From positions 1 through 8,270 of the forward strand of contig JAFZOV010000072.1 in NCBI GenBank assembly GCA_017550445.1: a DNA stretch of 8,270 nt, written 5' to 3'. Positions 1 to 6,320 of the stretch are shown piece after piece. The notes under the pieces were generated by a model. The model saw nothing but the letters and a program-made list of their open reading frames with translations. It was not told the origin of the DNA and did not search any database. The stretch is from Fibrobacter sp. Lineage in GTDB: Bacteria > Fibrobacterota > Fibrobacteria > Fibrobacterales > Fibrobacteraceae. A program made the translations under genes and the position numbers. Numbering within the stretch: position 1 is the stretch's first letter; every line of letters begins with the position of its first letter.

Positions 1-707
1 AAGGTTTCCGGGGCCCAAACTCGGGTCACGTTGGCGAAATTCTTGCCCTTGTAGCGGTCTGGGAAGTGTACGGTGCTGTGTTTCCAGTTAATCAGGTCCT
101 TCGACTTCATGAGCACCATGCCGCGGTTGCTAGACCAGCCTTCGGAGCTCTTCATGTCGGTGTTCACCATGTAGAACCAGCCGTCGGGGGCGCGCAGCAC
201 ATGCGGGTCTCGCAGGCCTTTCTTGAGGCTTACCGTATCGGCTGCCACGACGCGCTTTCCTCCATTCATTGCGGTAAAGTTGTAGCCGTCGTTACTCAGG
301 GCGTAGTAGATGTTTTCGTTGTCATTTGCCGGAAAATAGGCGAAAAGGTAGTTGCTGTAGGGCTCGTATCCGTGGATGGAGACCTTGTTAGTTACTTTTT
401 GTGTTTTTTCGCTCAGGTAGTCGTGCACGGTTGCCGTGAGCGTCACTTCCTTGTTTACGCCGACAAATCTGCCGTTGATGTGGCCTTTATGGGTGAGGAA
501 CAGAGTGTCGCTGCTTTCCCAGGTGATGGGGAAGGTTTCACCGCCGAGCTTTATTGTGTCGGGGAGGGTAAGGTCGGTGTATAGGTCGTTTATGATGTTG
601 CCAAGGCTCGCGCTATCGACTGCACGCCAAAACGGGGCGATATCGACAACATCCTGGGCAAAAACCGCTCCTGTCAAAAAAATTGCTAGTGGTAAGCCCT
701 TTTTCAT
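1..707 (-). CDS. Secreted GH43-family glycoside hydrolase with aBig-type Ig-like domain, N-terminal part (3' end outside window)
   Basis: Reading leftward from an ATG at 707 gives 235 open codons that run off the window. Residues 1-17 form a signal peptide (Lys-Lys, hydrophobic core, cleavage after AVFA), so the enzyme is exported. Residues about 36-113 match an atrophied bacterial Ig domain (aBig): a LP..I..GG....ITWESSD pattern, then a late VTLTATVHDY strand. From about 120 a five-bladed beta-propeller begins: FAYF..., ALSNDGYNF, LRDPHVLRAPDGWFYMV and VWAPE at 231-234. Asp167 in RDPHV is the likely catalytic base; the pKa-setting Asp and acid Glu of GH43 would lie beyond the edge. GH43 enzymes are mostly arabinofuranosidases and xylosidases acting on plant hemicellulose. 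From memory the fragment resembles the Bacteroides BT3655-like arabinofuranosidase group, but the substrate is not proven. The start is supported by AGGAG 8 bases upstream. The gene is divergent from the signalling operon. Confidence 0.85.
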   Translation of the reverse strand, partial: MKKGLPLAIFLTGAVFAQDVVDIAPFWRAVDSASLGNIINDLYTDLTLPDTIKLGGETFPITWESSDTLFLTHKGHINGRFVGVNKEVTLTATVHDYLSEKTQKVTNKVSIHGYEPYSNYLFAYFPANDNENIYYALSNDGYNFTAMNGGKRVVAADTVSLKKGLRDPHVLRAPDGWFYMVNTDMKSSEGWSSNRGMVLMKSKDLINWKHSTVHFPDRYKGKNFANVTRVWAPET

Positions 708-713
708 GCGAAA

Positions 714-720
714 CTCTCCT
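714..720 (-). promoter_or_regulatory. Shine-Dalgarno of the GH43 gene
   Basis: On the minus strand the sequence reads AGGAGAG, with AGGAG ending 8 bases before the ATG at 707. This fixes the start just ahead of a clean signal peptide. Confidence 0.7.
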
Positions 721-746
721 AATCTCTTGCAGCCAAATACGTGCTT

Positions 747-752
747 ATTATA
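747..752 (-). promoter_or_regulatory. Possible -10 element for the GH43 gene
   Basis: The minus strand reads TATAAT about 40 bases upstream of the ATG. No good -35 hexamer lies at the right distance (CCCCTA occupies that place). In such AT-rich DNA a chance match is likely, so this is a weak call. Confidence 0.25.
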
Positions 753-800
753 AATATAATTCATCTTTTTAGGGGTATTTTTATAAAAAAATGAAGATTG

Positions 801-830
801 TTGATATTTTTTCCATGATTATGATATAAT
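801..830 (+). promoter_or_regulatory. Putative sigma70-type promoter of the HD-GYP/kinase operon
   Basis: TTGATA at 801-806 and TATAAT at 825-830 are separated by 18 bases, close to the sigma70 consensus. Transcription would start near 837 and leave a leader of about 130 bases that contains the 15-base repeats. The AT-rich setting raises the chance of a false match, but this is the best promoter-like pair in the gap. Confidence 0.45.
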
Positions 831-838
831 TTATATCA
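822..838. promoter_or_regulatory. Palindrome overlapping the -10 box, candidate operator
   Basis: TGATATAATTTATATCA is a perfect inverted repeat with 8-base arms around one central T. It includes the TATAAT at 825-830. Its position over the -10 would suit a repressor, and because it reads the same on both strands it could serve both divergent genes. A second short palindrome, ATGTT-G-AACAT, follows at 840-850. AT-only palindromes also arise by chance, so regulation is inferred. Confidence 0.35.
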
Positions 839-906
839 CATGTTGAACATAAAAAAACATATAATAAAGTTGCAAAAGGGCTTTTTCAATAAAAATAAGG
901 CATATT

Positions 907-951
907 ATTCCAAGTTGGAATAAACCAAGTTGTTCTATTCCAGTTTGGAGA
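907..951. repeat. Three tandem 15-base operator-like repeats (iterons) before the HD-GYP gene
   Basis: The units are ATTCCAAGTTGGAAT (907-921), AAACCAAGTTGTTCT (922-936) and ATTCCAGTTTGGAGA (937-951). They share a CCA-AGT/GTT-TG core, with centres exactly 15 bases apart at 914, 929 and 944. Unit 1 sits in a perfect palindrome with 9-base arms (905-923). Unit 3 is a near palindrome, TCCA-GTT-TGGA. Unit 2 keeps mainly the left half. The array ends 17 bases before the ATG of the REC-HD-GYP gene. It looks like a cooperative transcription-factor binding array. A leader-RNA structure is also possible if transcription starts near 837. The cognate factor is unknown. Confidence 0.6.
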
Positions 952-968
952 CATTAGATTAAGGGTAT

Positions 969-2036
969 ATGGATCGGAAGCGCGCAAAAATTTTAGTAAT
1001 TGATGATACGAAGACGAATATCGAAGTACTTGAAGGTATTTTGTCCAATGAATACGATGTCTTTGTAGCTTTGGATGGCAAAAAGGGACTAGCCTTGACA
1101 GAAAAGGTGAAGCCTGACCTTATTTTGCTCGATGTAATGATGCCTGAAATGGACGGCTATGAAACCCTTCGCCAAATGAACGAAAAAAAATTGGTGGAAA
1201 ATACACCGGTGCTGTTCCTGACGGCTAAAGCGGATTCCAAGAGCGAACAGATGGGACTTGACCTTGGAGCGGTGGATTACATTACCAAGCCGTTTCACCC
1301 GAATTTGGTTCAGTTGCGCATAAAAAACCAGCTGGAATTCAAGCACCAGCGCGACCATTTGCAAGAACTGGTAGAAGAAAAGACCCTGGATTTGCGCAAA
1401 ACCTTGAAAGTCATGCTTACCAGCCTCGGTGCCTTGGCTGAATACCGCGATCCTGAAACAGGTGCCCACATTAAGCGTACGCAGATTTTGGTGCAAATGC
1501 TGGCCGAAACCCTTCGTAACCATCCGCGCTTTAAAGACGCTATTCCGAACAACGAATATATCGATTATTATGCGACCGCAGCTCCTTTGCACGATATCGG
1601 CAAGGTGGGCATTCCCGATGAAATTTTGCGTAAACCGGCCCGTTTGAACGAAGAAGAATGGGCTGTGATGAGTACCCACGCACAAAAGGGGTACGATGTG
1701 CTGGTGAATGCGACCCACGAACTGAAGGATCATCCGCTGGTACGAATCTCTGCAGATATTATTTTGAATCACCATGAACGCTTTGATGGTGACGGCTACC
1801 CGAACGGACTCAAGGGTGACGATATCCCCGTGGGTGCTCGCCTGATGTCGGTGGCCGATGTGTACGACGCCCTGGTTTCAAAGCGCCCGTATAAAGAGGC
1901 TTATCCCCATGAGGTGGCTGTCCAGGAAATTCTGAATGGTAAGGGGACTCAGTTTGACCCCGATGTGGTGGATGCCTTCATGTCTTTTGAATCCAAACTG
2001 CCCGAACTGTACGAGCGGTATAAGGAAAGTCCGTAA
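969..2036 (+). CDS. Response regulator with HD-GYP output (REC-HD-GYP), predicted cyclic-di-GMP phosphodiesterase, RpfG-like
   Basis: This 355-residue cytoplasmic protein has an N-terminal receiver (about 5-120) with the acidic pair Asp12/Asp13, phospho-acceptor Asp55 in LLDVMMPEMDG, Thr85 and Lys107. A short helical linker (121-148) leads to an HD-GYP domain (about 150-345). All signature residues are visible: Glu163/His167 in ETGAH, His208-Asp209 in LHDIGK, His237, His268-His269-Glu270, Gly276-Tyr277-Pro278 and Asp297. From memory of the PmGH structure, the eight metal ligands of the trinuclear site line up with the same spacing, so activity is expected. Such proteins hydrolyse cyclic-di-GMP to GMP. 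The length is close to RpfG. The ATG follows AAGGG (961-965) at only 3 bases, a tight ribosome site. The TAA stop overlaps the Shine-Dalgarno of the kinase gene, so the two are almost certainly co-expressed and this is the likely phosphorelay output. Confidence 0.93.
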   Translation: MDRKRAKILVIDDTKTNIEVLEGILSNEYDVFVALDGKKGLALTEKVKPDLILLDVMMPEMDGYETLRQMNEKKLVENTPVLFLTAKADSKSEQMGLDLGAVDYITKPFHPNLVQLRIKNQLEFKHQRDHLQELVEEKTLDLRKTLKVMLTSLGALAEYRDPETGAHIKRTQILVQMLAETLRNHPRFKDAIPNNEYIDYYATAAPLHDIGKVGIPDEILRKPARLNEEEWAVMSTHAQKGYDVLVNATHELKDHPLVRISADIILNHHERFDGDGYPNGLKGDDIPVGARLMSVADVYDALVSKRPYKEAYPHEVAVQEILNGKGTQFDPDVVDAFMSFESKLPELYERYKESP

Positions 2037-2040
2037 GGAG
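2035..2040 (+). promoter_or_regulatory. Shine-Dalgarno selecting the TTG start of the kinase gene
   Basis: AAGGAG lies 5 bases before TTG at 2046 and overlaps the TAA stop (2034-2036) of the upstream gene. This supports the TTG start over the first in-frame ATG at 2100 (Met19). That ATG would remove the basic N-terminal segment expected on the cytoplasmic side of the first membrane helix. Confidence 0.7.
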
Positions 2041-2045
2041 CCATT

Positions 2046-5000
2046 TTGACCCATAACCCGCTGAATGCACAACGTCGTCGTTTAAGAAACCGCATCTCGA
2101 TGGTGTATGTGTTGCCGACTTTTTTGGCAGCGGTGGCATTGGTCTTTATTTTTTCTTCGGCAGTGCGTTCCATGTTGGTGGATTCCGCTGTCGCCAATAC
2201 CGAAACGGCCTTGCGTGAACGGGTGCAGACCGAAATCGAAGCCTTCTTGAAAGTTCGTGAAGAAAGCTTCTTGGGCGTTGCAAAGCGTGTACAGCAGGTG
2301 ACCAAGGACAATGCCATTAGGCCGCTGCTTTACAAGCAGACCCAATCTGCCGAAGGTATTGTGGATGTTTATTTTGGAACCACCGAAGGCGATTACGTTT
2401 CGGGCCGTGGCCTAAAGCTGGAAAGCGGAAAAACGGAATTCCGCACCACGGGCTGGTATTTGGAGGCTTCCCGCAAAAGGGGGCTTGCTTATACGGGGCC
2501 TACAATCCGTAAAAGCATTAATCGTCAGGTGCTTTCGCTTTCGTACCCGATTTGGGATAAAAATCAGAAGTTCAGGGGCGCCTTGGGCGAAGATATCAAT
2601 CTACACAAGGTTAGGCTTACCATGGGAGCCCTCGCCAAGGAAGAGGGCGGCATTACCATGCTGGTGGCTAGCGAAAGTGATAACCTACTGACCTATTTCC
2701 CTTATGAAACGAACCGCGGAAAGGTTTTGCAGGATAGCGTCGAAAACCTTTTGCTGCTGATTTCCGACAAGTTTAGCTCGGACACCTTGATGGACGGGCG
2801 CATTTTGCGTTTTGAAAAGACCAATGAGCATCACCAGCAGCTGATATTCATGGTGACGCCCCTAAAACAGTTGCCCTTCTATATTGTCCACGTGAGCCAG
2901 CATAACAAGATTGCAGCCAGCATAGACAACCACACCAATACCATGCTTGGCGTGGTTGCGTTCTTCGTATTTGTGCTCATGGGACTTGCGGCCCTGATTT
3001 CTCATATCCTTTTCCGCCGCTATATCCAGCGGGACTTGAACGATAGCGTAAATTCCAGTACGCTTTTTGATACGCTGTTGTGGAAGGGCGACAACTTTAC
3101 GATTATCCTTACCAACGAAAACTTCGACATCTTGCATGCCAGCGCCTACGTGGTGGATTTCTTGAACGGTGGCGAAGACATGAAAGAAGAAAGCCTGTTC
3201 AAGTTCTTTACTTCGGATGCCTTTAAGAAGTTTGCACACCGTGTGGCTATGGGCGGGCAGATGCTTGCCAGCGAACGTAAGACGATTGTGCGGGTACAGA
3301 ATGCCGACGGGGAAGTGGCATGGTGGGGCATGTCTTTCCAGGCACTGGTTGAAGACAACGGTGCTACCCGATTCCTGATCATGATCAACGACGAAACTAG
3401 CGGAATCCAGAAGGATACGATTCTGGATACGATCATGCTTTCGGGCGATCATTCTATTCTAGTCATTTTTGACAAGAATCTCCATGTGAAATACATGTCG
3501 CGCCAGCTTGCCGAGTTCCTGGGTAAGGAATGGCGGTCTTTTGTGGGACTTTCCATAAACGAACTGGTGGATATGGGACTCCCTGAATCCATGATCAAGT
3601 CGATGATCGACTCGTACAAAAAAGACGAAGTCTGGAAAGATTCCTTGATGTTGAAACCTGAAAATGGGGGCGTGGAAACCTGGTTCCGCGGCGAAGGTTG
3701 CACCTTGAAGGTGCAAGAGACTGTCGTGGGTTACATGCTTTCCATGATTGATATTTCTGAAGTGGTGGCTGCCCGCGAAATTGCGGAACAGGCTACCCAG
3801 GCGAAGAGTGAATTCCTGGCGAACATGAGCCATGAAATCCGTACGCCGATGAACGCCATTATCGGCATGGCCCACTTGATTTCGGAAACCAATTTAGATA
3901 ACCATCAGCGTGGATTTGTAGACCGTATCAGTCATGCGGCCAAGTCCTTGCTCGGGATTATCAACAATATTCTGGATTTCTCGAAGATCGAGGCTAAAAA
4001 GCAGGACTTGGAAATTACTCAGCTCGTATTGCATGACGTGATTGGCGATGTGGCGGCCTTGGCCGAGGTGCGTATTGCCGGGCGTCCCATAGAACTCATT
4101 GTGGATGTAGATCCGGATATTCCTGAAGTTTTGATGGGTGACCCTCTAAGACTTTCCCAGATTTTTACGAACTTGATTAACAATGCGACCAAGTTTACCG
4201 AAAAGGGCGACATTACCCTGAGCGTCAAGCTGTTGCAGCAGGCGAACAATATGGCCAAACTGTATTTCTGCGTCAAGGATACAGGCATTGGCATGACTCC
4301 GGAACAGCTTTCCCGCTTGTTCAACGCCTTTACGCAGGCGGACGGTTCGACAACCCGCAAGTACGGCGGTACGGGTCTTGGACTTGTGATTTCCAAGTCT
4401 TTGGTGGAACTCATGGGCGGTCAGCTGCAGGTAACGAGTGAATCGGGCGTGGGCTCGCAGTTCTTCTTTACCATTTCGCTCCCGGTGGCGGCCCAGGTGG
4501 GCGAGCCCAAGTGGAAAAACGAAGTGCGCTTTGCAAATAAGAATGTGCTTCTGGTAGATGACTGCGCCAACTTGCGGACTATTTTGAGGCATTACCTGAA
4601 CAAGTTGCACTGTGTGGTAGAAGAGGCCTGTTCCGTAGACGAGGCTTTGGAATTGATTCAGGCACACGAAGAGGCGGGCGAAGATCCTTATGACCTGTTC
4701 CTGGTGGATTACGGCATGCCGATTTTGAATGGCTTTGACTTTGTGCATGGCCTAAATGAAAATATGCGGTCGATTCCCAAGGTGCTGATGCATCCGATTC
4801 ATTTCGATGAAAAAGAAATGAATATGGCTAAGACTTTGGGCTTCAACAGCAGCGTGTCTAAACCGCTCCAGATTAGTTCGCTTTTGAGCGCCTTGCAAGA
4901 GGCCTTCGGTTACCCGCTGACCTATAAGAAGGTCGAGAAAAAGGAAAAGGGCAAGATTTACTTTAAAGAAGCGAAGATCCTGTTGGTCGAAGACAACCAG

Positions 5001-6017
5001 ATGAACCAGGAACTGGCCGTGTCGCTCTTGAACAGTGTGGGCCTTACCGCGATGATTGCAAATAATGGTAAAGAGGCACTGGAAATGCTCAAGAAGGACG
5101 CCTTTGACATGGTGCTCATGGATATCCAGATGCCCATTATGGATGGCCTTACCGCGACCAAGGAAATCCGCGCCCGCGAAGATGAATACTTCAAGAAGGT
5201 GCCGATCTTGGCCATGAGTGCCCGCGCCTTCCAGAAAGATACGGAAGAATGTCTTGAAGCGGGCATGAACGCCCATATTGTAAAGCCCATTGACCCGACT
5301 ATTTTGTACGAGGAAATGGCGAAATTCTTGCCTGTGGCGGCTGAAACGCCTAATGTAGTTGGCAAGTCCGAAGATTCGGATCTTTCCCAGGATGATAAGG
5401 ATTTCTTGACCTATTTCCAGAAGGTCAAGGATTTCGATGCGGAGTCGGGACTTTACCATGTGAACAACAACCGCAATATGTTCCTTAAGATTTTGCAGGG
5501 CTTTGTTCGCGATTATGGCGGAAATTCCTTTAACCTGCGAGCCCTTATTGAACAGTTCCATTATGAAGAGGCCACCCGTATCGTGCATACGATCAAGGGC
5601 CTTTGTGGAACTATAGGCTCTAACAATGTACAGAAACTGGCGGCAGACCTTGAAGCGGAACTTGAACAGAAACAGTGTGATTTCTCTGTTTACAATAAAT
5701 TCGAAGAACGTCTGCGTGCTCTTATTGGCGATTTGCAGATAGTTCTTTCGGACATTGTGTCGGAGCAGAATACGCCTGTGCAAAAGACTCAGGACCCTGA
5801 AGCGAACAAGAAATTGGCCGAAGCGGTCAAGGAACTGAAAGAGGCGGTGGATACCTGTTCTTCGACCCGTTGCAAGCGCATTCTGGATGGTATCGAGAAT
5901 ATCGCTTTTGAGACGAACCAGGAAGTTCTATTGCATAAGCTGAAAGAACTTATAGAAGACTACGACTTTAGCGAAGCTTCTGAAATTTTGGAATCGCTCG
6001 AAAAAACTTTGACGTAG
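2046..6017 (+). CDS. Hybrid sensor histidine kinase: TM-dCache-TM-PAS-PAS-HisKA-HATPase-REC-REC-Hpt
   Basis: This 1323-residue membrane phosphorelay kinase starts with a basic N-terminus (1-19) and TM1 (about 20-40). An extracytoplasmic double-Cache domain (about 45-295) follows, with GWYLEASRKRG, YPIWD and GALGEDINL, and then TM2 (299-323). Two PAS-like domains lie at about 345-455 and 460-572. The HisKA H-box SHEIRTPMNA has phospho-acceptor His596. The ATPase has its N-box at Asn713, DTGIGM at 745-750 and GGTGLGL at 774-780. Receiver 1 (about 830-952) has Asp838/839, Asp888 and Lys939, but His916 where Thr/Ser is usual. Receiver 2 (about 976-1096) is canonical: Glu982/Asp983, Asp1026, Ser1058 and Lys1080. 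The Hpt domain (about 1130-1235) carries His1181 in VHTIKGLCG. A charged helical tail follows (1250-1323). The Cache ligand is unknown; the Arg of the RxWY amino-acid motif appears replaced by Thr135. It is coupled to the HD-GYP gene, its likely target. Confidence 0.93.
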   Translation: MTHNPLNAQRRRLRNRISMVYVLPTFLAAVALVFIFSSAVRSMLVDSAVANTETALRERVQTEIEAFLKVREESFLGVAKRVQQVTKDNAIRPLLYKQTQSAEGIVDVYFGTTEGDYVSGRGLKLESGKTEFRTTGWYLEASRKRGLAYTGPTIRKSINRQVLSLSYPIWDKNQKFRGALGEDINLHKVRLTMGALAKEEGGITMLVASESDNLLTYFPYETNRGKVLQDSVENLLLLISDKFSSDTLMDGRILRFEKTNEHHQQLIFMVTPLKQLPFYIVHVSQHNKIAASIDNHTNTMLGVVAFFVFVLMGLAALISHILFRRYIQRDLNDSVNSSTLFDTLLWKGDNFTIILTNENFDILHASAYVVDFLNGGEDMKEESLFKFFTSDAFKKFAHRVAMGGQMLASERKTIVRVQNADGEVAWWGMSFQALVEDNGATRFLIMINDETSGIQKDTILDTIMLSGDHSILVIFDKNLHVKYMSRQLAEFLGKEWRSFVGLSINELVDMGLPESMIKSMIDSYKKDEVWKDSLMLKPENGGVETWFRGEGCTLKVQETVVGYMLSMIDISEVVAAREIAEQATQAKSEFLANMSHEIRTPMNAIIGMAHLISETNLDNHQRGFVDRISHAAKSLLGIINNILDFSKIEAKKQDLEITQLVLHDVIGDVAALAEVRIAGRPIELIVDVDPDIPEVLMGDPLRLSQIFTNLINNATKFTEKGDITLSVKLLQQANNMAKLYFCVKDTGIGMTPEQLSRLFNAFTQADGSTTRKYGGTGLGLVISKSLVELMGGQLQVTSESGVGSQFFFTISLPVAAQVGEPKWKNEVRFANKNVLLVDDCANLRTILRHYLNKLHCVVEEACSVDEALELIQAHEEAGEDPYDLFLVDYGMPILNGFDFVHGLNENMRSIPKVLMHPIHFDEKEMNMAKTLGFNSSVSKPLQISSLLSALQEAFGYPLTYKKVEKKEKGKIYFKEAKILLVEDNQMNQELAVSLLNSVGLTAMIANNGKEALEMLKKDAFDMVLMDIQMPIMDGLTATKEIRAREDEYFKKVPILAMSARAFQKDTEECLEAGMNAHIVKPIDPTILYEEMAKFLPVAAETPNVVGKSEDSDLSQDDKDFLTYFQKVKDFDAESGLYHVNNNRNMFLKILQGFVRDYGGNSFNLRALIEQFHYEEATRIVHTIKGLCGTIGSNNVQKLAADLEAELEQKQCDFSVYNKFEERLRALIGDLQIVLSDIVSEQNTPVQKTQDPEANKKLAEAVKELKEAVDTCSSTRCKRILDGIENIAFETNQEVLLHKLKELIEDYDFSEASEILESLEKTLT

Positions 6018-6022
6018 ACGTC

Positions 6023-6050
6023 ATTGCGAACCCCAAAGGGGTGACGCAAT
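6023..6050. repeat. Extragenic palindrome between convergent genes (CATTGCGA...CGCAATCC type)
   Basis: The outer arms ATTGCG/CGCAAT (6023-6028, 6045-6050) enclose the inner arms ACCCC/GGGGT (6030-6034, 6038-6042) with an AAA loop. The palindrome begins 5 bases after the kinase stop and ends 11 bases before the stop of the convergent zinc-ribbon gene. The GTCATTGCGA...GCAATCC outline resembles a dispersed repeat type seen in many genomes. It could act as a bidirectional terminator or RNA end stabiliser, but no T-run follows on either strand. Confidence 0.6.
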
Positions 6051-6061
6051 CCATATTGCAT

Positions 6062-6313
6062 CTAGAACAGCGTCGCGGCGATAAACGCGAGGGCAACGAT
6101 AATGGCGGCCGCTATAGCTAGCGGGTTCGCCTTTTTCTTTTTGTTGCCAAATTCGTCAGTGCCGAACTCGTTATCTACGATTTCGTCGTAGTCGGGCGTT
6201 TCAAGGTCGGTGAATTCCGCGCCCTCGGACCAGCCGGTATTCTTGTCGCTTCCGCAATGCGGGCAGAATGTGGCGTTATCTTTCAATTCGGAGTGGCAAT
6301 GAGGACAGTACAT
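6062..6313 (-). CDS. Small tail-anchored zinc-ribbon membrane protein
   Basis: This 83-residue protein has an N-terminal zinc ribbon of two CPHC knuckles (Cys3, Cys6, Cys17, Cys20, eleven residues apart). A very acidic linker (about 29-56) follows, then NKKKK (57-61) and a C-terminal membrane helix (about 63-83) reaching the last residue. The expected topology is ribbon in the cytoplasm and a C-terminal anchor in the membrane. The family is not assigned; small zinc_ribbon proteins of this design are common and mostly uncharacterised. The start chosen is the ATG at 6313, directly before the first CPHC. The frame stays open to an ATG at 6382, but those 23 extra residues (MPAFAGMT...) only translate a palindromic repeat and heptamer repeats. 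No Shine-Dalgarno is visible before either ATG. It is convergent with the kinase and 75 bases downstream of the exported orphan gene, with which it may be co-transcribed. Confidence 0.75.
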   Translation of the reverse strand: MYCPHCHSELKDNATFCPHCGSDKNTGWSEGAEFTDLETPDYDEIVDNEFGTDEFGNKKKKANPLAIAAAIIVALAFIAATLF

Positions 6314-6320
6314 GATGATG

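Larger units (their letters stand above)
708..968. other. AT-rich divergent intergenic regulatory region
   Basis: This 261-base gap separates the leftward GH43 gene from the rightward HD-GYP gene and has no credible ORF. It is strongly AT-rich compared with the coding sequence on both sides. It carries a Shine-Dalgarno and a weak -10 for the GH43 gene, a good promoter with an overlapping palindrome for the operon (801-838), a small palindrome ATGTT-G-AACAT (840-850), and three tandem 15-base repeats (907-951). Individual elements are listed separately. Confidence 0.8.

Noticed and set aside
66..584. Plus-strand open frame opposite the GH43 gene
   Set aside because: It lies wholly inside the antisense of a frame with a signal peptide, aBig and GH43 motifs, and its translation matches nothing recognisable.
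860..865. A second TATAAT on the plus strand upstream of the HD-GYP gene
   Set aside because: No -35 lies at 16-19 bases; TTGAAC is only 11 bases away. The pair at 801-830 is better.
907..951. CRISPR-like or plasmid-origin iterons
   Set aside because: Only three 15-base units without spacers, no cas or rep gene nearby, and a position right before a gene fit an operator better.
1089..1775. A 228-codon minus-strand open frame inside the HD-GYP gene
   Set aside because: It is a shadow of a confident catalytic domain and has no start context or recognisable motif.
4752..5783. A 343-codon minus-strand open frame inside the kinase gene
   Set aside because: It is antisense to the receiver and Hpt domains, whose motifs are all intact on the plus strand. 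Long antisense frames are expected from the codon bias.
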